From Branchiostoma floridae (taxonomy: Eukaryota; Chordata; Leptocardii; Amphioxiformes; Branchiostomatidae): DNA of 64,000 nt. Where the stretch lies: assembly GCF_000003815.2 (NCBI RefSeq), contig NC_049985.1:13716844-13780843 (forward strand). Reading direction: 5' to 3'. The position numbers were made by a program, and so were the translations under genes. Shown here piece by piece: positions 9,471 to 24,200 of this stretch. The notes below the pieces were generated by a model that did not search any database, was not told the DNA's origin, and was given only the letters and a program-made list of their open reading frames with translations. The number at the start of each line of letters is the position of its first letter. The stretch's first letter is position 1.

Positions 9471-11931
9471 TACATTTGTATTTGCTTCTAACGATTCGTC
9501 TCGTCCACGCGTTGTTTATATCGTTGTTTATATCGATAAATCGGGCGAAGGCTGGAAGTGTTCCTCTGAGAGTGTTCTACGTAAATCATACTAAATGTGG
9601 TAATCTTACTCTTACTTACAACGATGATGAAATATGCTAACACAGCATTTTGTCAAGCCTAGCAGCTATGGGAAGTATGATTCTTATTGTAATATGCAAC
9701 GGGAGCTTTTGGTTGCCCACGTACGATCTTCTGTGTGATAATACCTGCATTATGATAACTCGTCACCGGAGGGCGCTTTTTACACGCCGCCCGATGTCAA
9801 CGAAAGATCTGCACTTTGCATTGTGATCACTAGGGGTCACTGTGAGCAACCCAACTGAAACGGTGTCGTGAAAAAAGCTTCAGTGAGATATTTGGTGGTT
9901 TTAACCTTCCTGAAGTTTGTTGTTTATGTGGCACAGTTGGTGAATAGTATGGCATCTATTCTATTCTGACTCTCACATGCTCCTCTGACCGCTTCTGTCG
10001 CATTCAGAGTTAGAATTGGATCGATATCAGGGTTGCGGTAATTGGAGAGGGGAGGGGCACAACATGATGTGTCTACACCAGTCTTACTGTCGTGTTGACT
10101 GCTGCAGGCGTTTCCTCCTTATAATTGACACCGCCAGGTTTTTGAAGTAATTCCTGCATTCATTGTCTATATAAGGCAAATACACCTGTCCTTGGTGCTG
10201 AACACCGTCCACACAAAGGTAAACAAACTCGCCCCTGCACTGAACACTAACAGTTACACACCCATTGGGGAGCATACCTGTCCTTGGTGCTGAACACACA
10301 CACACAAGTAAACACACCTGCACATTGCATAGACATGGGGGGCTACAGCATAGCAAGTATCAATCCCTGGGTGCTAAAATCGTCAGTAGAAGTCATGATT
10401 CTTCAGTGTCCCTTCATACTTTTGTATGTCAGTTTTCTATGATTGCAGTTAGATTCTAAAACCAGCTTAGGACAAAGTAGGGCCTAGGTCCTAACAACTA
10501 TAAAAAAAATACAGTTACATAAAATATCCTTTTCATTACCGATGTAACACTCTGTGCAGCATTCTTGGAATGATGTTTCTTCGGGCATGATACTGCCATA
10601 ACCGATAGATATTGCCATAACCAATTGCAATAGATTCTGCCAGATTGCAATCCTGCCCTGATACATACTATTTCATTACACATTCTTCTCCTCCTCCCAT
10701 CTTCTCTTCTAGATCTCTCTTCTAGCAGGGCTGAGTTCGTACACCCTTGTAGCCAGGAGCCACCACTGCCATTCTTACCAGATCCAAATATACAAGAAAA
10801 TACCTGTGATATGAAGTCTTTTCCTTTGATATGGCCAAAACAAAGCAAAACAAGTTAAGTATATTCTTTCTCTTGTTCTTGACTTTGAGGCGTGTCCCAT
10901 CTGAATATCACAAATCTATCAGGAATAAACCATTTCAATCCTGTATTTGCTCATTTTGACACAAGCATCTCCAGAACTGCTGGTACAACTTGTTAAACAG
11001 GGAGATTTTTAGTCAATATTTGTGTTGAAGTCAATTATCCCTGAAAAAAGGTAACTTTCATAGAATATAAAACTACCATACTCCATGCAACTCCAGAAGT
11101 GTCACATTTCAACTAATTTCAGTTGCATATCAGACATTTTCAAATAAACTTGCAGCTTGAGTAGCTGTGAAACTATGCTCAATTGACTACGGATAGAAAT
11201 TCTGTCGTCCCATTGTTTCTAAACAAACTTGCACACACAAAAAGCACATCTCACAAAATAAACAGTCAATGGTGACTAACTTTACTTACTGTCTTTTTTT
11301 CCAATTCTTTTTTTCCCCAACAGGTCTCCCCACTATTTGAAACATTAATTTCATCAACTGGTTTCAGTTGTACCAGTATACATCATGCAATGCTATGAGC
11401 ATTAGTCATTTCTTATTCTACTAAATAGTCAGCCAATGCCCATGTGTCTCCTTGCTGAAACAATGAACTTTGATATCATATTTACAACATACATTGTTAC
11501 AAGTATATATCATAGTCTCATGCCCTTTTCAATACTTGAGATTTCCATCTGAAACATAACAGGCATCTGTTATATCTGGCATTTCGTCTTTTTCTTTACA
11601 AGCTTTACAGGGTTTTGAAGTGAAATCCACATTTCTATACAAAAGGCATTTTTGACAGATTTTCATCCTAATACAAGCTTCAATATCACTGTACCCTGGC
11701 GTCACTACTTCTATCTTCTTTTCATGAGAAAATAATATTTCAATTTTGATTGCTACATCTTTCTAATGTTTCTATGTAAGATCTCTCAATATTGATGTTA
11801 TGTTACAGTTCTCTAATTTGAACAGAATGACAAGCAGGCATGTTGTGTCCCTACTCTCCATCTTATAGATGTTACGTATGTATATACATGTATGTTTTAC
11901 AATTTAGATAGTGTGACATTTGTGGTAGATG
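9471..11931. other. Intergenic region downstream of TAF1
   Basis: No gene is recognised. It contains a short duplicated segment around CACCTGTCCTTGGTGCTGAACAC (10184 and 10277 regions) and otherwise AT-rich sequence. The last kilobase before 11932 should include the TAF1 3' UTR, but no canonical AATAAA or ATTAAA on the minus strand stands out, so the transcript end is not placed. Confidence 0.4.
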
Positions 11932-12290
11932 TTACACATCTGGGTCTGAGCTCTCCTCACTAAGGTCTCCTCCAACTGACACAAAGTCTTCTCCATCGCT
12001 CTCCTTGTTGTCGATTTCAGCCATGGCCTGTGCGACCAGGTCCCTGGTGTCCAACCCCTCTGTGGGCTGTAGGGAATCCCCTACGGCCGCTTGGTTCACC
12101 TCCTCGAAGAACTGGTCGCTGAACTGGAGCGAGCGCTGCGCGGCGGGCTGCTGCTGGAAGTACTGGTTACTCATGTCGGGGAACTGGGCGTTGTCGTCAG
12201 CATAGCGAGAGTCCTCCTCCTCATCGTCCTCCGACAGGTTCAGGTCGGTGGGGAGGTTGGAGTCCTCGTCGGGGAGACGGCTGTCTTCAT
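11932..12290 (-). CDS. TAF1: TAF1 exon 37 (last coding exon)
   Basis: 118 residues plus stop. An acidic and Gln-rich tail ending [12 protein letters not shown], similar in character to the vertebrate C-terminus (acidic, casein-kinase-like Ser sites). Acceptor CTCTTCAG|ATGAAG. Confidence 0.93.
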
Positions 12291-15200
12291 CTGAAGAGAC
12301 ATGAAGTTCATTAATACCTACGCATGCAAACAAATAGGTCTTCACACTAAGGATCTAGCAGAAATGAAGTTTAATGTTACATTCTACAAGAAACTAAGAT
12401 GTAAAAACAGTGGCTAACCTTCCACATCATAGCTGTAGTCAAAGTTGGAGTCTTCGTTCTGGTAACTCTCAAAGGCAGCGGACACAGGGCGGCTGCTACC
12501 ATTGTCTCCTGGGGGACGGGGGAAGGATGTGTTTTTTATATAATCCATGGTAACTTCTCACCATTCTCTTGTCAATAATTTTGTATGTACATACATACAT
12601 GCTTATATACATATATAGTATATTATATATATTACACAAATCATCTGACATATGGGACAAATGATACCTAATATTTAGCTATAAGATGAGACCATAACAG
12701 ATATACTCCTCCCCACCTTGGTCGTAGTAGTCTGAGAGATCACTGTCCTGTCTGGTGTAGGGAAGGTCGCTCTCAGCATCACTCTCACTCTCTGACACCA
12801 GCAGGTCTTCCATCAGGGTGTCCTCCTGCTTACCTGGAGATTGCGGAGGAAAACATCATGTACAAATATGTCTGCTTGGTGTATATATATAGAAAAAGAA
12901 GGTTTCCATTCTTCAATATTCAGATCATGTTCATATAAATAAAACTGCCCTGTCAGCTGCCTAATACATGCACAATTCAATTTTTGTTACCAGTTGGTCA
13001 TCCGTATGGAACTTGAATTTTGATATTGAAAATTCTCCTCTACAGTTCTCTGTTATCTAGGGAAAAAGCGATTCACTCCCAGCTGTAGGCTCATCAGAAG
13101 TCAGGATATAGCATCACAGGTATGCATAACATCTCAGGGTAATAGAAGAAGGTTTTTACAGCATACTACAGGATGGTACTAGTAACCCATAGGGGATTTT
13201 GAAGAAGACCTCCAAATATCAAAACTGAAACAGAACTCCAGCTTGTAAAAAAGCTATGAAAGACCTATTACAGTAGTGGTGAACCCTGTGTGTCCTACCT
13301 GTATCCTCCTCCCCCCTGCCACGTTTGGACCGGTCCATCTCCATGGCCTCCTCGTCTCCCACCACATCGATGAAGTCAGCGTCTCCCACAGACTCCCTGG
13401 AGGGGCCGGGCTGGGGCTCCGTGGGCGGGGCACTCTCCCAGCTCTCATCATGGGCTGTGGTGGTGTTATCCAGCAGACTGTCCTCCTCCATGTCTACATC
13501 ACCAGGCTGGGGAGTACAGGTGAAAACATCAGACTCTAAGTCTAACTCTCTTGTCTCTTTGGCCTGCTATTAAGACTTTAAATGCACTCAAAGTATTCAC
13601 TTATGTAGAATGCAAAGCAAGAAAGACATCATAAATCATTTGTACAAATTTAGCAAATTGTCAGTGGGGCTAAGGTTATATACTGTAAATGCAGAAATGT
13701 TTGCGGTGGATTAATGTTCGCGGTTTTCGCGGTGACCACTTCACCGCGAATTTAAAACTACCGCGAACATTTTTCTATTATGATATTAGATTGCAGTGTA
13801 TGGTGTTACCGCGAACTTAAATCCACAGCGAAAAGTCCTTTTTCCGGCTACCGCGAAATTAAATCCCCGCGAACTTAAATACATTTACAGTATTACACTG
13901 CTTATGGACTTATGTTGATGAAGGCTACACAACAGTGTAATAAGATACATGATACAAAAGTTACAATCCCATTGTTATAAACGTGTGTAGCAATGGTTTC
14001 TTGAGTTAACTGAGTTACCTGAGGACTGTTGGGGTTGGAGGGCAGGTTATATACAGATGAGTATAACAATGGTTTCTAGAGTTAACTGAGTTACCTGAGG
14101 ACTGTTGGGGTTGGACAGCAGGTTATATACAGATGAGTATAACAATGGTTTCTAGAGTTTAAAGCCTGTTTACCTGAGGACTGTTGGGGTTGGACAGCAG
14201 GTTATATACAGATGAGTATAACAATGGTTTCTAGAGTTAACTGAGTTACCCGAGGACTGTTGGGGTTGGAGGGCAGGTTATATACAGATGTGTATAACAA
14301 TGGTTTCTAGAGTTAACTGAGTTACCTGAGGACTGTTGGGGTTGGACAGCAGGTTATATACAGATGAGTATAACAATGGTTTCTAGAGTTAACTGAGTTA
14401 CCTGAGGACTGTTGGGGTTGGACAGCAGGTTATATACAGATGAGTATAACAATGGTTTCTAGAGTTTAAAGCCTGTTTACCTGAGGACTGTTGGGGTTGG
14501 ACAGCAGGTTATATACAGATGAGTATAACAATGGTTTCTAGAGTTAACTGAGTTACCTGAGGACTGTTGGGGTTGGACAGCAGGTTATATACAGATGAGT
14601 ATAACAATGGTTTCTAGAGTTTAAAGCCTGTTTACCTGAGGACTGTTGGGGTTGGACAGCAGGTTATATACAGATGAGTATAACAATGGTTTCTAGAGTT
14701 AACTGAGTTACCCGAGGACTGTTGGGGTTGGAGGGCAGGTTATATACAGATGTGTATAACAATGGTTTCTAGAGTTAACTGAGTTACCTGAGGACTGTTG
14801 GGGTTGGACAGCAGGTTATATACAGATGAGTATAACAATGGTTTCTAGAGTTAACTGAGTTACCTGAGGACTGTTGGGGTTGGACAGCAGGTTATATACA
14901 GATGTGTATAACAATGGTTTCTAGAGTTAAAAGCCTGTTTACCTGAGGACTGTTGGGGTTGGACAGCAGGTTATATACAGATGAGTATAACAATGGTTTC
15001 TAGAGTTTAAAGCCTGTTTACCTGAGGACTGTTGGGGTTGGAGGGCAGGTTATATACAGATGAGTATAACAATGGTTTCTAGAGTTAACTGAGTTACCTG
15101 AGGACTGTTGGGGTTGGAGGGCAGGTTGCTGCCATCTTGGTCCTCGTCCTGCATGGCGGCAGCGATGGCGGCCTCCTGAGCATGGCGGATATCGTTCTCC

Positions 15201-18200
15201 AGCTGGGTCAGGTGCTCGTCATACTGCACAAACAGACAAAACATTGAAGGTTTGCTAATCTCTTAACAGATCTTCCAGGGCAAAATCATTGTGTCGGCCA
15301 TGACAGTATCCATGGGCAAAAGGAAAACGGCCACTGCTAAGAACTGGGAGCTTGAAAAGGTCATGATTTTTGCCTTTCTACATCAGCTTGGAGAATAGGT
15401 ATTTGCTGACTTGATTATTAAGTGCCTGGAATCATCAAATAGGAATTTTGTGAGGACATCAAAGAGCCTGTAGGAAAGATTCAGTGTCATAATAGTTGTA
15501 ACATAACCATAAAGCAATATTCTTCCAGCAGAACAATGACAGGACTGTTAACACTAAATGACATTACAAGAGATGAAATAAAGCATTTAATCTAAATATC
15601 ACATATCACACATGAGAATGCACTTTTATTCACAGACATCTTAAGACAGTTAAGTAATTGTAGGTGATGGCAAATAAAAGAAAGAAGAAACTGTGGAAGA
15701 CAATGATGGCCTGCCTCTGTACTGTGGTAATAGTGGTGATGATGATAAATAAAAAAGTTTTACCTCATCCAGAGTTTCCTTACATGACCTGACGACCTCC
15801 TCAGCCGTACATGTGAAGGGGCTGTCTGCACCGTTGTACTTCACACTGTTCCTGTGGATCAGGTCTACGTCCTTCATGAAGGCATCACGGTTACGGTACT
15901 TGTGCGACTGCACATTCTATGGGATACACAGAAAAAAGACAAACTTCTGTAAGGATATTGGAGCACAATGTCATGTAATACTTACTATAACTTGTCATGT
16001 AATACTTACCATAACTTCCAAATATGGCTAATGGTCACTCTCACTCTTACACATGGAAACCCCATTGAAAAAGGCATTTAGTGACAACATATATAACATT
16101 TTACAATAATTTTTACAAGAGATTCTACTGGTATGTTTGCTAGCTGACTTATAATATGTGAAAATAGAGTGCAGAAACTTAACTTTATCTCAGAATACAG
16201 ATTCTCAAATCAAATTAAACAAATAAACAAAAGGAAAAGTAGGATATTCTAATCCCTTTTTTCCATGATCCCTGATTTGTTCTTGCATCATCTGTTACCT
16301 TCTTGAGTGTCTCCAAATCCATGGGCTGTGAGATGACCTTGAAGTAGTCAGGGACAAACTTCTTGTTGACTGGCTGGTGGAAGGGCCAAGACTAGAGAAA
16401 ACAAATATCATGTAGAAACATTTTTGGGTCTCCTTCATTACATACTCCTGCATGTGGCTTCACAACATTTTACAAACATAAACTGTTAGTAACACTAAGT
16501 CCTTCTGTGACAGTTGATATCCTTGAGGTCCTAGTACAAACAGGACACTGCATGTTACACTTAGGCAGGTGGAGACATAATTGGATGACATTTGTTCCAA
16601 GAAATAAAATCAAATATGCCCAAACAACATTTATTTATTTATTTATTGATGTCTGTAACTCAAAGTCTAAACAATTCTATGGTTAAATTCAATGAAGGTT
16701 ATTACTGTACGTACGGTATTGTTGTCTGTAACTCAAAGTCTAAACAATTCTATGGTTAAATTCAATGAAGGTTATTACTGTACGTACGGCTCCTCCAAGA
16801 GGTGTGACCAAAAAAAGAAATATAAGAGAAGCCTTACATTGGGAACGTTCATCATCTTCTGAGTGATGATGTTCTCCAGGATGAAGGAGAAGGCGACCTG
16901 GTCATCATCATCTAGGAGCGGGTTGATGGCCTTCTCCAGACGGGTGATCTTGTCCTCCTTCTCAGCTACTCTCTTCTCACACACGCCCAGCATGTCCTGT
17001 GCTATCTGGGTCAGTGGGCTCTTCGCACCTGGGTAAGGGAACAGATACATGTATATACACAACAACTTCTAAATAGTACATACATACCTGTACAGTGGGC
17101 TGGATGATACAGCAAAAATGTACATTAAGACTTCTAACACATACAGCAATTTTTTTGCACCTGGATAATGCATATACACCAAAACTTCTTCCTGGTTAGG
17201 AGTTGACTCTTGCACCTGAGTGCCATAAACATGTACACTAAAACCTTCTAACTGGTTAACATATGCAGGAATCTCAGAACAGTAATGCTTTTTTTTAACT
17301 ATATAAAATTTTGAATCAGCTAGAACTATCTGAAATTTGTAGGTGACAGTTATACATTATACATATCAATAACATGAACGAAGTACGGTAATGAAGTTAA
17401 TTCTTGATTTGTATTGTGAAGTGAAGGACTCACCATTATACAGGGTACTGTTGTGAACAATGAGTTTCACATCTTCCACAAAGTCCAGACGGGAGTGGTA
17501 CTGCCGCTGCCGCAGTTTCTGTAGGACAGAATTCACATTAGACTCAGTACAGCTGAAAAACCACAGCTTTTTCTGTGCACTCTGCTACTTCACAACGTCT
17601 AGTTCAAATTCTGTGGAGATAGTGGCCCAGGTTTGTCCTTTCAGAAGGGGACATAAAGCCAGTGGCAAATTGCATAACTTAACGGAAATTGTAGCATCAA
17701 ACCTCAAGAACCCAACATATTTATTGAGAATAGTAGGGGTGACCCGGTGTGCCTGGCTGAATATGCCGCATTGTACTGCTAGCTTAAGAAAAAATGTCAG
17801 GCTTCGTTATATTCTGAAGTAGCCTGCTTTACCTTTTTGTACTTAACAGCATGCCTTGTAAGATATTTTCCCTATACAAATGTACATGAGCACCACCTAG
17901 CAATACACATGGGAAGCACAGCATGACGTTTTCCTAGAGAAATGACTTTATAGGTATACTCTTGTGTAACTGACCTCTCTCATAGTTTGGAGATCCATTG
18001 GTCGGTGAACGATCTTGTAATAGTCCACGACCATGCGAGGGTTGACGGGCTGGTGGAAGGGGTAGGTGTTCGGCAAGTCTCGCATCTCGTTCAGGAAGTT
18101 CTCCAGGATGGACGACAGTGTCACCACGGGATCCGTACGGCGCCGGTTTGCCGACTTCTTGGGTCTCTGAAATTAACAAACAATTTGAGATATGTAGAGA

Positions 18201-21200
18201 ATGTTATAACTCCTGGTACAAACTGAACTGAAGATACCAATATCAAGAATACCTTTTCTTGAAGTAGAATAATACTGTTATTGCCTTCAAGAAATTGCAA
18301 CAGATACATGTAGGACTACATGAAATGATAAAATGAAAAAACAAAATTCAACAATGATTGACATTTTTTACAGTTCTTTATGACATTCAACATATACTTC
18401 TTGGAAACATTAAAGACAGAAAGTGCCTGCTCACCTTTAGGTAGTCACAGTGTGTGACTGTCCCCACCCTTCTTTTCTTCTTCTCATCCTTCTTGGGCTG
18501 CATGGCTTTGGGGAACTTGAGAATCAGGGACTCTCGACGGACTGCAGCAGCCCTGGATATGCACAGTTTACACATCAAATATATATTCTTTAACCTCCAT
18601 ACAATCCACACAGAATATGTTTAGGATGTTTTTGTCTCAAGGCAACATGATCTGAACTGTAACGCCAAAATTCAATATATCTATTTTGCATCGGGTACAA
18701 GGAAATAAGGAAGTCAGGTACCCATTTTTACACTTGAGTGAAGTGAGGAAGGTCGTGTTAAGTGCCTTTCCCAAATTTAGGGCACAGCGTCTGGGGCACA
18801 GCGAGTATTGAACTCAGGACCTCTAGTTTCCGAGCCGAACGCTCTAACAGTTATGCCAAACACAACGTAAGATGTCTAATACGTAGATGTAACTTCTTGT
18901 GTCGAAACAAAGCTAAAAATGTACAACAATGGATCCTACCAACACAGATAAGCTTCCACCCCAAAGATGTGACTTAGATAATTAGTTTGTAGAGCAGAAC
19001 TTACTGGTCCACGAGTGATTTCCCCAGGATGAGTTTGGTGCCCTCCACCTTGATGAGGTTCTCATCCTCCTTGATGGTGTACCTCTCCACCTCCTCCTCC
19101 TGCTCCTCTGTCATGGCAACCGGATGGGAGGGAGGGGCGTGGCTCCTCTCGTACAGGGGACACTCCTTATTGGTTCTCATGTGGCCGATCTGTCCACAGG
19201 CACCGCACTTCAACTGCAGGGACAAAGTCATCATTTTAAACCAAACAAAGTCATCATTTTAAACCAAACATTGCCAGTCATACATGGCTCATATCTGAAA
19301 ATATTGCATACAAAATTTCACATGCTTTTATACCTAGTACATAAGAAATTCATGCACATCTTCAATTTTACTTGTGCCTCTCACTAAACTATATAGTTTG
19401 GATATGCTGGTGGGATTTCTGGCCCTACTATAATCTTGATTCTAAAGTCCTTTTTTGTTTCTCAAGAAGACAAGCTCTAGTTACCTTGAGTGGGGGTTGG
19501 TCAGGCTTCTTCTTTTTCTTCTTGGGAGGAGGAGCCATCTTCTCCTTCTCCTGGTTCCTTTTGATGCGTCTGAGCTGCTCTTGAATTCTGTTCAAGGAAA
19601 ATAAAGAGTTTATTACTACAATTATTCATTCACCTGAAGTCCTCCAGTTAGCATTCAACACTTTCCACGTACACATAGGAAACACGGGTGTGAATGCATT
19701 TTTGAGTTAAACATAATGAATGTCTTCAGATATGTGCATGTTACAAAGAGGTTAAATTAAAAAAAAATACCCAACCATGAGTATTGCATAAAGACACGAG
19801 GAAAATAGCTACAACTATTCAAGTTTTAATATTTACACTGACATGTGACATATTTATTATTGTAGAATTCTTTGTTTCAATTGCCACAAACACAGACAGA
19901 ACACCAACCTTCTTCTTTCTCTTCTCATCTCCTCCTTGTGTTGTTCATCCTGGGCCAGCCAGTTCTTACTGCAAAGGAAAAGTACTTTGTTGAGGGGCGC
20001 ATAGTGCTGAGTCTCTATATCTAATGCTATTATGCATATGTTGTACATGTATCTTGTATCTTGGTCCCATAACTCAGTATTCCTGGGACGTGGGGGCACT
20101 GCATGGTTAATCAGCTTCCTCATTCGGTCCTTTGTAAGAGGGACAGATACTGCAAAGCTCTTTTAAGTCCATTCCTTGATGTTATTATGTATACAGTTTA
20201 AATAACATGTTCTGATACATTTCAACGATGCTCTCCCTTCTAACAGACTGTTAAACATGTATAAATTTTGAGTCACAGTGGTGTTTTGTCCGGATACAGG
20301 ACAAGCCATACTTACATGAAGTTCTCGTCTTTGGTGGTCCTGATGCGGACATAGGTGTCGATGACAGAGGGTTTGCGGACAGTCTCTGTTCTGACATATT
20401 CTTTCCCATCCTCATCCTTAAAGGTCCTGTAGATCTTCAGTCTTCGACCAGTCTGGAAAACAAATACTTGATTAATAACTTGTAATGCTCATGTCTCATT
20501 GCACATGGAAATATTGAGACAAAAGGCAGTTGACAATGAGACCTGATATCTTATACAGATAAAAATATATGTCTACTTCCTAATCAATTCTCAAATCTAA
20601 ATAAAAAGAACTTACGAAGGATGAGCCTATGCTCTCTAAGTCATCATCCTGACCACGTGCTCCAGGAATGGGGGTGCCCGTAGACGACGAGCGCTTACTT
20701 TCTCTCTTGTCATCTTTGTCTCTGTGCAGACAAGACATGGATACAATTAGCAAATACAATTGAAAAATAAATGCCTGAAAGATGTTACAAATTCACAAGG
20801 AACAACACATACAATAAAATACCAAAGATGTCTGGTCTGCCAAATATTGCTGTGTTGGTAAAAAATATCTTCCTCACCGGTCCTTGCTTGTGTCTTCCCC
20901 CATGATCATTCTCTGCAGCTCCTTCCTCTCTGCCTCTTCCCTCTCACGGGTGATCTGGTGAAGAAATAGTACACAATTTCTGAGACACTTTGGCGGACAG
21001 AATCTGTACAGCTTTGGTGGTATGAGGCAGTAACATTCAGATCCTTTGATACTTTGTCAATGTGATGCAGCCAACCAATTACTTTCATGATTCAAGTAAC
21101 TTCTCTACCATACCATTCACCTTGAATCTTTTGCAATCAAATGGTCATTAAACTATCACTTGTAGGTCTGGTTCATACACATGGCAAGCCAATAGAAACA

Positions 21201-24200
21201 CAAGTTCAACAAAGTCCACGACTGTGCAATACAAATAATCTGAGCCTGACTCCAGGCTCAGGATAGTATCGTTTAAAGAAATGTCAACAGACATGTGGTC
21301 AACGACCTTGGATTTCACTCCTGCAAAGTCCATGGCTGTGAAATAAAACGAAGCCGAGACAGACTCCACTACTCAGGCTAGAAGTTCAAGATGCTAGCTG
21401 TAATTACCTGTTGGCTGGTTTTCTTGTTAGCCAGCATGTTCTCAATGTTCTTGCCCATCTCTTCAAAGTCACTGTCATCTGCAGAACTGCTCTCCTCATC
21501 TGTGGACAGGACTTCAGCAGAGGAAAGGACCCTGTAGAAAAATTCAAAAAGGTTACCTTCAAAAAACTATAATCCTGAAATACAACAAGCTCCAAACTAT
21601 TCAGTCTTATCTTTGCCTGCCCCATAATTTTAAAAAATAGTACTTAACTAGAGTTCGGGGACCTCATACCTCCATGAAATATTTATTGCTTTTTTGTGGA
21701 TGGTATGTATGTTTATAGTCGGTTGTATTTGGGAGTAATGGTTATAAATGTTATGGGAAAGTAGTGGTGTATTTATTTAATGACACAGAAGATGTCCATC
21801 TGATTAGTAATTATTAAAATGTGACACTTAATTGTGTAATGTGCGTTTAAGAGGTCGACGGCATATGGTAGCGTGGTGTTCCTTAAGCTTGATGTTTGGC
21901 ATTTAAACTGTCTAAGGTTGTCAGCATTATTGAGGTTCGACTATGTGCCTCAGAGCGGTGTGGTGGGAGGAAGTTGGGAAACTCAGAAAGAAGAAGGGAT
22001 GTGGCCAACTTTAGTCAGATGGTAATTTGGTTTTCCACCAATATGTCATAACATCAGCTGTTCACACGGTACAAAAATGAGATGCACACTTTCCTCTGAT
22101 AGCCCTACATCAACTGTAAGATGAATACTTGGCGCCAACCCCGTCTGCTAAAAAAAAAGTACCATTGGCTACGAAAGAGACAACTAACAACTGTCCCTTA
22201 TCGTAACGAAATCAGAACATCTGTATCGCCCATAAAACTTCTGACACCCAACCGATCTAAGATGAGAGGACCTAATGGCATTTTAATCACCATGTCACTC
22301 AAATCAGCAGTACAGTATGTGAGACATCCATACCTGTTAAGCATTACCGTTAAATGTACCTCAACTTCTTACAATTATACTTACGCTTCACATCTCCATG
22401 ATATCCTAAGCAGACATAAATAAAACTAATTATCATATTCAAAAAACTCGGGGTTCCCCAAACAGCTGTCATACAAATCACCTCACTATCTGCTTGGAGC
22501 TAAGCCCATTAACAAATACTTAAAGCACGATGCCTGTTCCAATATATTGCAGATATAGGGGGATTTCTGATATTATTACATCGATTATAACGACAGATAC
22601 GGCGCCCAAAATCACATAGATTCGAGCTTTCATCACAGCCCACCAACACAACAAGTATGAAACCAATCCATCCAGCCGTTCTTGAGTAATCTTGTACACA
22701 GACAGAGACACATAACAGAAAATATAACCTCCATGACATTTCATGGAGGTAACTACTGTGCCAACTGTTACAAATATTTCAAACAGTCCTAAGCAGACAT
22801 AAATAAAACTACTGGGGGTTCCCCAAACAGCTGTCACCTCACTATCTGCTTGCAGCTAAGCCCATTAACAAACACATACAGCACGATGCCTGTACCAATA
22901 TATCTCAAATATAGGAGTGATTTTTGATATTATTACATCGATTATAACGACAGATACGGCGCCCAAGATCTCATCGATTCGAGCTTTCATCACACCCCAC
23001 CAACACAACAAGTATGAAACCAATCCATCCAGCCGTTCTTGAGTAATCATCTACACAGACAGAGACACATAACAGAAAATATAACCTCCATTCCATGACA
23101 TTTCATGGAGGTAATTAAATGGAAAAGGCTAAACTGACGGACATAACCTTCTTAAAATGCCTGAACCAATCATCCAAAGCACGATGAAGTAGTTTTTAGG
23201 CCAAACAGTTGTCTACAGTTTTCTATGAAAATACATTCAAACTGAACTTCTTTTTTCCTTCATACCAGGATTGTTTCCAGCTTTAAACTTTTTTCATCCC
23301 ACTCATTGTTTGGAAGCCTATGTTATTGATTTTCCTCATCATTTTAAGCTCATGAAAATAGTTTGCAATAGTTTCATGTCATGAATTATAGATTTCCGTC
23401 CCAACAAGTAAATTTCTGTCCTGGGACGGAGGAGCAGGTCCTGGACACAGCGGTGCTTCAGACTGAACTACTGATGAATACTAGTATGTGTAGTTAAAGG
23501 TACATGTATGTATGAAAAGACATATGGAGCATAGATCTGACAAAACCATCACAGTCTCTTAATGGGAAACCATCTCAACAAATTTTGCATACTTGTTCTG
23601 AAGGTCGAATATCCGCTGACACTCCTCCTTGTACTTCTCCTGGTGCTCTGCCACGGAGAACCGAGTCCCGCGAGCAAACTTACTCATCCCCGCCTCGCCT
23701 GACCTGGCCTGCTCTGTGGACATGGTTCTCACCACATCAATCACCTGGTGTGGGGGGACACAAGGTGTCAATATTTCACTTGCAATATAATTGATTCAGC
23801 TGGCCATTATTGGATATTGGACAACTTGGCAGACATATTGGTTGAATCTTTATAAACCCTGCATGTGTTATCAATATAATATGATTGTGTAAAAAAGGAC
23901 ACTCACAAGTAAAAAAAGGAAAAGTAATCTCAATCCAGTTTTAGCTCACAGAAGAGCTAGTCTTCCACCGATCGTGACAGAGAAAACGGACGTTATGTAC
24001 ACAGTATTTAATGTTTCATTGTACCAGGGAAATTCCCCTAGCCTTTTTTGACAAGCACAATGAACAGTGCACAACGGCTTAACGTCCCATCCTAAGGACA
24101 GCAACCGTGTGTGTATAAGTCAAATATTAAAGAGAAGAAAGTACATCATGGATTTCAGAGTAGTATCTTTTCCTAAACCATAGGATTTGTACTGAGACAC

